A stretch of DNA of 15,007 nt from an uncultured Spirochaetales bacterium. GTDB taxonomy: Bacteria > Spirochaetota > Spirochaetia > Sphaerochaetales > Sphaerochaetaceae. Position 1 is the stretch's first letter. Every line of letters begins with the position of its first letter. The stretch lies in contig CALFMX010000240.1 in the NCBI GenBank assembly GCA_937902565.1, positions 1 through 15,007 on the forward strand, written 5' to 3'. Both the position numbers and the translations under genes were made by a program. The notes beneath the pieces are model-generated. The model ran no database searches, was not told where the DNA came from, and saw only the letters and a list, made by a program, of their open reading frames with translations. Below, piece after piece: positions 7,088 to 12,428 of the stretch.

Positions 7088-7559
7088 GTTTACCCTGCCA
7101 CTGACACCGAACGATATCGCTGGCATGCACGCCTATGATCAAGTCAAGCTGAGTGGAAAGCTCTATGTCGGCAGAGACCAGGTGCACCGCCTGCTCTTTG
7201 GGATGATCGAACGGAATGAGGAGCTGCCCATCAGCCTCAAGGGGGCGACCATCTACTACATGGGGCCCTCCCCGGCTCCCAAGGGGATGGTCATCGGCGC
7301 CTGTGGTCCGACGACCAGCGCCCGGATGGATCCCTTCGCACCAACACTGCTCGACCGTGGCATGAGCGTGATCATCGGCAAGGGACCGCGATCGACAGCG
7401 GTCCATGATGCGATCGTCCGCAACAAGGCGGTCAAGCGCGTCACTCCGGTCGCCTTCTCCGAACTCGGCCCCGAGGCGCTGATCGAGCTGGAGGTGGAGG
7501 ACTTTCCGGTCATCGTCGCCATCGATAGCCATGGGGGCAGTGTCTTCTCACGCCCATAG
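7080..7559 (+). CDS. Class I fumarate hydratase-type Fe-S hydro-lyase, beta subunit (apparent internal deletion)
   Basis: The swivelling C-terminal domain of the enzyme, made as a separate chain. Family landmarks are LSGKLYVGRDQVHRLL (24-39), YYMGPSPAP (60-68), CGPTTSARMD (75-84), the GKG loop (100-102), ELGPEA (128-133) and VEDFPVIVAID (139-149). At 159 residues it is short. Family members carry a Gly/Ala-rich segment (the FYLGSIGGPAAILA type) between the helix after GKG and the following strand. Here AIVRNKAV (111-118) runs directly into KRVTPVAFSELG (119-130), so about 16-17 residues seem to be missing in frame near base 7433. The chain may be impaired, or the assembly may have lost about 50 bases. 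ATG 7080 follows AGGAGG (7068-7073) by 6 bases. Confidence 0.85.
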   Translation: MRKFTLPLTPNDIAGMHAYDQVKLSGKLYVGRDQVHRLLFGMIERNEELPISLKGATIYYMGPSPAPKGMVIGACGPTTSARMDPFAPTLLDRGMSVIIGKGPRSTAVHDAIVRNKAVKRVTPVAFSELGPEALIELEVEDFPVIVAIDSHGGSVFSRP

Positions 7560-7590
7560 TGGTTTTTACTGGACCTCACGCCAATAGTGG
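7547..7590. repeat. 16-bp direct repeat pair across the fumarase beta stop codon
   Basis: CTCACGCCCATAGTGG (7547-7562) and CTCACGCCAATAGTGG (7575-7590) differ at one base and start 28 bp apart. The first copy contains the TAG stop of the beta subunit and the second lies just beyond it. The purpose is unknown; it may be a small tandem duplication or a binding site. Confidence 0.7.
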
Positions 7591-7623
7591 GGTAGAGTTT
7601 GCTATGTGCAAGCTTCCTCTGAG

Positions 7624-7656
7624 GAGCTCGCTGCCGAGGGGTGGGCAGACGAGCTC
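7624..7656 (+). terminator. Strong hairpin between fumarase beta and the FKBP lipoprotein gene
   Basis: GAGCTCGCTGCC (7624-7635) pairs with GGCAG plus CGAGCTC (7644-7648 and 7650-7656), giving a 12-bp stem with one bulged A (7649) and an 8-base loop. Only a weak T-rich stretch (TGTTTC) follows, so it is not a classic intrinsic terminator. It could end fumarase transcripts or act in the leader of the next gene. Confidence 0.5.
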
Positions 7657-7701
7657 TGTTTCATGGGGTTGCAATCGTATAGGTTGAGGTGTTGGAGTTC
7701 A

Positions 7702-8493
7702 GTGAACAGTCGTGTGTTAACCCCGTTGCTCTTAATTCTGTTGCTCATAGGATGTGCCAAGGCCGAGGAGAACAAGGTCGCGATCATCCCATCGGCTGTC
7801 AGTGTAGTCAGCGGTGAACAGCCCCCCGTTGTCAAAGAGACCGATGTGATCGGTAATCTGAGTCGCCCCACGACCCTTGAGGAGCGCTTCAGTTATACCT
7901 ACGGCTACATGCTCTACAATACCCTGCTGCAACAACAGGGATTCGGCGATCTCGATGAGCGCTACTTTGCCAAGGGTGCCCTCGATGCAGCCAATCGCAG
8001 CGGGTTCTTCTCCCAGAATGAGATGGCCCAGACCCTCTATGAGGTGCAGGCCCAGCTGCTGCAGATCGCCCAGCAGGAGGTTGAAGCCCTCGCCCAGGCA
8101 AATCTCGATGAGGCCGAGCTCTTCTTGTCCGTCAATGGGGAGCAGGAGGGGGTCAATACCACCGATAGCGGGTTACAGTATGAGGTCATAGAGGAGGGGA
8201 GCGGCGAGCACCCCACGCTCTACAGCACCGTCGTCCTCGACTACACGATCAGCCTCATCGGTGGCCGGGTCGTGGACTCGAGTGCAGATCGGGGCGGCCC
8301 GGTGACGCTTCGTCTCTCCAGCCTCGGGGTGAAGGGGTTTGTCGAAGGGGTCTCGCTGATGCAGCAGGGTGGCCATTACCGCTTCTATCTCCACCCCTCG
8401 CTCGCCTGGGGCAAGGAGGGTAATCTCCTGGTCGAACCCAATACCCTCCTGGTGGTGGAGGTCACCCTCCACTCTCTCAATGGGGGAGAGTGA
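7702..8493 (+). CDS. FKBP-type peptidyl-prolyl isomerase lipoprotein
   Basis: A 263-residue lipoprotein expected to assist protein folding in the periplasm by proline cis-trans isomerisation. GTG 7702 is preferred because it gives a compact signal peptide (MNSRVLTPLLLILLLIGC) with lipobox LLIGC and lipidated C18. A GGAG (7694-7697) lies 4 bases upstream. An ATG at 7663 and a TTG at 7606 are in frame but lack ribosome sites and would add an unlikely leader. Residues about 55-155 form a helical, Gln/Ala-rich region like the dimerisation domain of FkpA/Mip-type proteins. The FKBP domain follows (about 160-260): GGRVVDSSADRGG, SLGVKGFVEGVSLMQQGG, YLHPSLAWG and a VEPNTLLVVEVTL end. Trp replaces the usual Tyr in the LAYG motif, so activity may be altered. 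The 3' end overlaps the opposite-strand HAD gene by 17 bp. Confidence 0.85.
   Translation: MNSRVLTPLLLILLLIGCAKAEENKVAIIPSAVSVVSGEQPPVVKETDVIGNLSRPTTLEERFSYTYGYMLYNTLLQQQGFGDLDERYFAKGALDAANRSGFFSQNEMAQTLYEVQAQLLQIAQQEVEALAQANLDEAELFLSVNGEQEGVNTTDSGLQYEVIEEGSGEHPTLYSTVVLDYTISLIGGRVVDSSADRGGPVTLRLSSLGVKGFVEGVSLMQQGGHYRFYLHPSLAWGKEGNLLVEPNTLLVVEVTLHSLNGGE
8470..8492. terminator. Hairpin at the convergent gene ends (possible bidirectional terminator)
   Basis: CACTCTCTC (8470-8478) pairs with GGGAGAGTG (8484-8492) over 9 bp, with one G-T wobble and a 5-base loop. It covers the stop codons of both convergent genes. Neither strand has a T run after it, so termination would have to be weak or factor-dependent. 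Confidence 0.35.
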
Positions 8494-9169
8494 GGAGGTC
8501 GAGGATCTCTGTAAGGGAGGTTATGGTGTAGGTCGGTGAGAGGGTGCTCCTCTCCCGTCCTCCCATGTTGAGCCACACCGTGTCCATCCCGCTGTCGATG
8601 CCACCCTTGATGTCGCTGGTCAGGCTGTCGCCGATCATCAGGCACGAGGCCTTGCTGGCCGAGAGGTTGGCCTTCTTGAGCATGGTCTCGAAGTACCGGA
8701 CATCCGGTTTCTGTACCCCCATCTCCTCGCTGATGAAGATATCGTCGAAGAAGTGGGCGACCTGGGCAACCGCAATGCGCCCTCGCTGTACCTCGGCGAT
8801 GCCATTGGAGGCGAGGTAGAGGGTGTATCCCCGCTCCTTGAGGGTCGTGAGTACCTCGATGGACTCCTTGTAGAGGATCCCCTGTACGCTGAGGTGGTAT
8901 TGGTAGCGCCTGCTGCTGCGCTGTGGGTCGAACGTGAAGCCGCTCTCACGATTGAAGCGTACAAAGCGCTCCCTCTTCAGCTGGTCCAGGGTGAGCTGCC
9001 CCCGTTCGAAATCCTTCCAGCAGGAGAGGTTGGCCGCTTGGTAGCGTGCAATGTGCCCATCGTCGAGAGAGACGCCTTCCTCCTCGGCCATGGCGCAGAT
9101 GGCTCGACGCTCGGCCGCGTCAAAATCGAAGAGGGTGCCATCGGCATCAAAGAAAAGATAGCGATACAT
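8477..9169 (-). CDS. HAD-family hydrolase (YjjG/YfnB-like nucleotidase)
   Basis: A 230-residue haloacid dehalogenase-type phosphatase. Motif I is DADGT (D8 nucleophile, D10 acid/base), motif II is in LASNG, motif III is the Lys of VQKPD, and motif IV is GDSLTSDIKGG. The helical cap follows motif I. The set of motifs, and DADGTLFDFDAAE in particular, resembles the YjjG/YfnB group, which dephosphorylates pyrimidine nucleoside monophosphates and damaged nucleotides; the exact substrate here is not proven. The ATG at 9167-9169 is preceded on its strand by AAGGA at 8 bases. It converges on the FKBP gene (17-bp overlap) and diverges from the HdeD-like gene across an 84-bp gap. Confidence 0.88.
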   Translation of the reverse strand: MYRYLFFDADGTLFDFDAAERRAICAMAEEEGVSLDDGHIARYQAANLSCWKDFERGQLTLDQLKRERFVRFNRESGFTFDPQRSSRRYQYHLSVQGILYKESIEVLTTLKERGYTLYLASNGIAEVQRGRIAVAQVAHFFDDIFISEEMGVQKPDVRYFETMLKKANLSASKASCLMIGDSLTSDIKGGIDSGMDTVWLNMGGRERSTLSPTYTITSLTEILDLLTLPH

Positions 9170-9253
9170 GAATAGGTTCCTTTACTTGTGCTCTGCTTCT
9201 CTGTACCATAAAGAAAAAGCTGCTTCGTGGACAGGGAGTGGCGGGAGGCAGAG

Positions 9254-9850
9254 ATGCAAAGAGGGTTTTTCACTCGGTTTTGGGTCATTGGATATATAAT
9301 TGGCGCACTTGTTGTGGCCCTGGGGATCTTTGTCATGTTCCAACAGGACTCCTTCTTGCACGTCTTTGTGTTCCTGCTCGGCCTCTTTGTCACCGTCTCT
9401 TCGATTGTGCAGCTCATCGGCCTCTCTTCGTACAAGTTGAATCTCTTCTTTCACCGTACCACCCTGGTGAGGGCCATCATATCGATTGCCATCGGCCTCT
9501 TTGCCGTGGTGGTTCCCCTGACCGCGGCAAAGATCAGCTGGACGGTGATGCTCTACCTGATGGCAGCGGTGCTCGGCCTCTCGGCCATCATCTCCCTCAT
9601 CGATGCAATCCTGACGATCAAGGGGGGAAACTTTCGCGTCTCCCTCCTCGCCGACGGGCTCTTCAGCTTGATCGTATCCATCCTGCTCTTCGCCTTCCCC
9701 AAGGAGATCGGCACCATCCTCTTGAAGGTGGTGGGCATCGTGATCATCCTCAATGGGCTCTTCTTCGTCGTGATGGCAAGCCGCGGACGCGCCCTCTCCA
9801 AGCGGATAGCCTCGCTGACCATCGAAGGAGAGGGTGAAGTCATCCCGTGA
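9254..9850 (+). CDS. HdeD/DUF308-like membrane protein
   Basis: 198 residues, almost entirely hydrophobic, with about six membrane segments arranged as two similar halves (first near residues 8-60, second near 75-185) separated by short loops. Repeated G-L-F/G-I-V-x-x-P patterns and a final short charged tail fit the HdeD/DUF308 family. Some members help acid tolerance in enterobacteria, but most are uncharacterised. ATG 9254 follows GGGAGG (9243-9248) by 5 bases; a GTG at 9227 would add nine polar residues and has no ribosome site. The stop at 9848-9850 abuts the stop of the opposite-strand lipoprotein gene with no gap (TGATCA). Membrane location is a confident inference; the role is not known. 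Confidence 0.75.
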   Translation: MQRGFFTRFWVIGYIIGALVVALGIFVMFQQDSFLHVFVFLLGLFVTVSSIVQLIGLSSYKLNLFFHRTTLVRAIISIAIGLFAVVVPLTAAKISWTVMLYLMAAVLGLSAIISLIDAILTIKGGNFRVSLLADGLFSLIVSILLFAFPKEIGTILLKVVGIVIILNGLFFVVMASRGRALSKRIASLTIEGEGEVIP

Positions 9851-11482
9851 TCAGGGGACGATGAAGGATGCCGCGATCGCCCAGCGCTGCACCTCGCCGT
9901 CGCGAGGAGCCGACTCCCCGCCGACGGGGAGGATCACCGAGCTGAGGGGCAGGACCTTCCGTGAGTAGATGTAGTCGGTCCGCTCCTTGACCTCTCCGAA
10001 TGAGACGGTATTGCCGCTATCGGTTACTGATGAGAAGTGGGTGACGCGGTAGGCGTCGAGGAACTGCTCATCCTCCACGGCCATGCTCAATGGCCAGAGA
10101 TAATCGATTTGGCGGTAGGTGATCGGGCTGAAGGAGGACCAATCCTGGTGTGACGGCTCCCAGAGGCTGCTCGCCAGCAGGGTGGGCTCCACGATCGAGC
10201 CCCCCCGGATGATGGCCAAGAGGGTCTTGAGGCGCTCAGGGGTGACACGCGCCTGGATCTCCTTCCACTCATCGCCCCCCTCCATGAATGAAGCGAACAC
10301 CTCATGTTCGACCAAGTTGGCCAACGCGAGACGGAGGGTCTGTTCCCCGTTGAGGCGCACCCGTATGGCATGGGTGGTCGCCTCGATGACCTCGAGGCCG
10401 GTGATGATGGCCCCGCCCTCCACGAGCGTGGCATTGTCCCCGATCCGCCTGACCAGGGCGGTGACATTCTCCATGGCCCCGGTGACAAAGACAACCGGAT
10501 AGTCCAGGTCAGCGATCGAGGTGGCCACACTCTCCACCATATCGGCGGTCTGCCAGGGAGTATCACTGAGAGGCAAGAGGATGGTGTTGAGGGTGCTCCC
10601 CTTGGCTATGGTTACCGCGGTATCGCTGGTGATGAAGCGGTGGGGGAGCGTCAGCTCTGAGAGCGGGGGGATGAGGCGGGCCAGTTCACGTTCACGCTCC
10701 CTGCGTTCGGCTTCAGCCTGTTCTTGGAGGCGGAGTGCCTCCTGCTCCTTGGCATACGCTGCCTGGCGTTGCTGCTCTTCGAGGATCCGTTGCTGTTCCG
10801 CCTCGGCCTCGAGACGCTGTTGTGCATCAAGGGCCTTGGTGGCGCTTGCCAGCTGGCTTTCCAGCCTCTGGTGTTCCGCCTGCAGGGCGCGAAGCTCTCC
10901 TTTGAGCTGCTCAGCCTCACCTTTGAGGTGTTGCTGGGCTTCAATGGCACTCTGGGCACTCTCAAGCTCTCCAACCACCCGTTGGTACTCCGCTTGCAGG
11001 GCTGCAAGGTCTGCCCTGAGCTGTCCAGCCTCAGCTTCGATGCGTTTTTGTGTATCAAGGACCAGGTCGGCGTTCTCCAGCTGGGCCATCAGGGTCTGTC
11101 TCTCTGCCTGCAACGCTTTGAGCTCACCTTTGAGTTGCTCGATCCCGGCGCGCAGCTCATCGATGGTCCTCCCGCGCTCCTCGATGATCTGCTGTAGTTG
11201 GGTCACCGTGTCATCGCCCTCATAGGCCTGGATGATTTGCTCAAGCTGACCGATCTCCTCCTGTAGGAGGATGACGGTCTCCCGGGCGCTTGCCTCCTCC
11301 TGACGAGCCTCTTCAGCCTCGCGTTCAGCAACGATCAGGGAGTGTTTGGTCACCGCAAGCGATCCGGGGTCCTGCTCGGGAATGGCAATGATGTCCATTG
11401 CATCCCGGGCTGTGTAGCTTGCACATCCCGATAGAAGTGCCACGACGGTGATCAACACGATTGCTGGTATTCGAACTCTCAT
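9851..11482 (-). CDS. Large coiled-coil lipoprotein with three 38-residue repeats
   Basis: 543 residues. The signal peptide ends in the lipobox LLSGC (C20), so it is a membrane-anchored lipoprotein. Residues about 45-280 are a long Glu/Gln/Ala/Leu coiled coil. Within it are three perfect-length tandem repeats at 116-153, 154-191 and 192-229, each starting QL(K/R)xxL.ALQAE. The C-terminal part (about 290-543) is globular and I do not recognise it firmly. Patterns such as PVVFVTGAMEN (about 328-338) and ERTDYIYSRKV (about 500-510) recall the endonuclease/exonuclease/phosphatase fold with its catalytic residues lost. ATG 11480-11482 follows an AGGAAGAG site; the upstream extension to 11569 is Arg/Pro-rich and overlaps the previous gene, so I reject it. 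It is last in an operon with a zinc-ribbon protein (10-bp gap) and a HIT protein. Function unknown; it may be a periplasmic structural or scaffold protein. Confidence 0.8.
   Translation of the reverse strand: MRVRIPAIVLITVVALLSGCASYTARDAMDIIAIPEQDPGSLAVTKHSLIVAEREAEEARQEEASARETVILLQEEIGQLEQIIQAYEGDDTVTQLQQIIEERGRTIDELRAGIEQLKGELKALQAERQTLMAQLENADLVLDTQKRIEAEAGQLRADLAALQAEYQRVVGELESAQSAIEAQQHLKGEAEQLKGELRALQAEHQRLESQLASATKALDAQQRLEAEAEQQRILEEQQRQAAYAKEQEALRLQEQAEAERRERERELARLIPPLSELTLPHRFITSDTAVTIAKGSTLNTILLPLSDTPWQTADMVESVATSIADLDYPVVFVTGAMENVTALVRRIGDNATLVEGGAIITGLEVIEATTHAIRVRLNGEQTLRLALANLVEHEVFASFMEGGDEWKEIQARVTPERLKTLLAIIRGGSIVEPTLLASSLWEPSHQDWSSFSPITYRQIDYLWPLSMAVEDEQFLDAYRVTHFSSVTDSGNTVSFGEVKERTDYIYSRKVLPLSSVILPVGGESAPRDGEVQRWAIAASFIVP
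10796..11137 (-). repeat. Three in-frame tandem repeats of 114 bp (38 residues)
   Basis: The units lie at 11137-11024, 11023-10910 and 10909-10796, within the coiled-coil lipoprotein. Units 1 and 3 share about 24 of 38 residues, including QLKGEL, ALQAE and the EAEA end; unit 2 is more divergent. Because 38 is five heptads plus three residues, each unit contains a stammer-like break in the heptad phase near its end. Confidence 0.85.
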
Positions 11483-11492
11483 AGTCTCTTCC

Positions 11493-11774
11493 TCAGATGG
11501 AGAAGAAGGCCTCAGCCTTCGCCTTGGCCGCAGCCTTCTTTGATTCTTGGGTGTCCTTGTCCTCACCAAGCATGAAGAACTCGCAGTAGTTTGCGCTCAC
11601 CTTGTCGATGATGACCTCCTCAACCCCCTCGAGGCAGTCATGGTAGCTGCCCGGGCTGTAAAAACGGCAGTTGACGCAACTATGCAGGCTCTTGCCACAG
11701 TGGGGGCAGAGGGTTGCATAGCCGATGGTGTAGAGACCATCGATGGGGGTGTGGCAGTGGTGACAGGCCGGCAT
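11493..11774 (-). CDS. Small zinc-ribbon protein with eight cysteines, unknown function
   Basis: 93 residues. Eight cysteines at C4/C7, C23/C26, C33/C36, C47 and C64 suggest two structural zinc sites. The segment CVNCRFYSPGSYHDCLE followed by IIDKVSANYCEFF is a pattern I recall from small conserved hypothetical proteins of several Gram-negative phyla; no function is known to me. The C-terminal tail (from about residue 70) is Lys/Ala-rich and charged. ATG 11772-11774 lies one base after the stop of the HIT gene, with a GGAG inside the end of that gene, so the two should be translationally coupled. It precedes the coiled-coil lipoprotein gene by 10 bp. The long in-frame extension to 11954 is only the shadow of the HIT gene. 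Confidence 0.8.
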   Translation of the reverse strand: MPACHHCHTPIDGLYTIGYATLCPHCGKSLHSCVNCRFYSPGSYHDCLEGVEEVIIDKVSANYCEFFMLGEDKDTQESKKAAAKAKAEAFFSI

Positions 11775-11775
11775 G

Positions 11776-12177
11776 TCAGAACTCCAGCCTCTTGCCGAGC
11801 GCTTCCATCTCCCCCTCGCTGTACTGCTCCTTGGAGAGGCGGATATCCTTCTTGTCTCCCTGGTAGCGGGGGATGACGTGGATGTGCAGGTGTGGCACCT
11901 CCTGCCCGCTCTCGCTCCCGTTGTTGATGACGATATTGGTAGCCTTGCAGCCAAGGGTACCCCTCAGCTTCGCCTCGGCTCTCTTGGTGATGGTCATCAG
12001 GTGGGCGAGGGTGTCATCGGGGCAGTCGCCCAGGGTTTTATAGGGTTCGTTGGTGATGACGAGCAGATGGCCCTTGTTGACCGGATTGATATCCAGGATG
12101 ACGAAACATACATCGTCCTGGTGGAGTTTTGTGCTGGGGATCTCCCCGTCACGAATTTTTGTGAAAATCGTTTCCAT
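11776..12177 (-). CDS. HIT-family nucleotide hydrolase
   Basis: A 133-residue histidine-triad protein. The signature HLHIHVIP (His-x-His-x-His) supplies the catalytic histidine that attacks the alpha-phosphate of nucleoside phosphoramidates or dinucleoside polyphosphates. The N-terminal METIFTKIRDGEIPSTKLHQDD, the DINPVNKGHLLVI strand and the NNGSESGQ loop before the triad are typical of HinT-like members. ATG 12175-12177 follows GAGGTG by 4-5 bases; the ATG at 12205-12207 would overlap the likely promoter. It is the first gene of a three-gene minus-strand operon and is divergent from fusA. Confidence 0.93.
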   Translation of the reverse strand: METIFTKIRDGEIPSTKLHQDDVCFVILDINPVNKGHLLVITNEPYKTLGDCPDDTLAHLMTITKRAEAKLRGTLGCKATNIVINNGSESGQEVPHLHIHVIPRYQGDKKDIRLSKEQYSEGEMEALGKRLEF

Positions 12178-12428
12178 GGCGCACCTCTCGCCCATTGTAG
12201 CATACAATTGTCGCCTCAGAAAAGGATTGTGGGCACCGAAAGGGATTGAACAAAGATTTACAATGTACTACTATCGCAAAGGTGGTTGGACAATATGACC
12301 CACCCCCCTTTTTTTCGGCTGCTAATCTGTTCTGTGCTCTACAAAAAGAGTGTTTCCAGTCTTCAGTTGGCATTGAGGAAAATCTGTCGAACAAGTCAAT
12401 ATTCTATATTTGATAGAGGTTATACAAC
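12178..12428. other. Intergenic region between divergent hit and fusA
   Basis: This 251-bp, AT-richer gap must hold the start signals for both directions. On the minus strand a TACAAT (12199-12194) is a possible -10 for the HIT operon, but its -35 is weak. It overlaps an inverted repeat ATTGT-AGCAT-ACAAT (12194-12208). On the plus strand there is a terminator-like hairpin (12279-12312) overlapped by a 12-codon mini-ORF (12263-12298). Close to fusA, TATATT (12405-12410) is a -10-like hexamer, but it lacks a good -35 and would leave too short a leader. I could not place the fusA promoter. Confidence 0.6.
12279..12312 (+). terminator. Terminator-like hairpin in the fusA leader region
   Basis: AAAGGTGGTTGG pairs with CCACCCCCCTTT through a 12-position stem with two T-C mismatches and a loop of about 10 bases, followed by four more T residues. 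No plus-strand gene ends nearby, so it would act on a transcript that starts upstream of fusA, for example as an attenuator, or it may be chance. Coordinates are accurate to a base or two. Confidence 0.35.

Noticed and set aside
6173..7126. Minus-strand open frame of 317 codons opposite fumarase alpha
   Set aside because: The plus strand encodes all cluster cysteines and family motifs; the minus frame is a codon-bias shadow.
10796..11137. CRISPR-like array suggested by regular repeats
   Set aside because: The units are adjacent, coding, diverged and 114 bp long without spacers; they are protein repeats.
10521..11225. Plus-strand Ser/Cys-rich frame opposite the coiled-coil lipoprotein
   Set aside because: Its regular Ser-Ala-Cys pattern is the antisense image of the Leu/Gln/Glu repeats; it has no ribosome site.
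12405..12410. TATATT as the fusA -10 element
   Set aside because: No acceptable -35 lies 16-18 bp upstream, and the implied start would cut into the AGAGG ribosome site.
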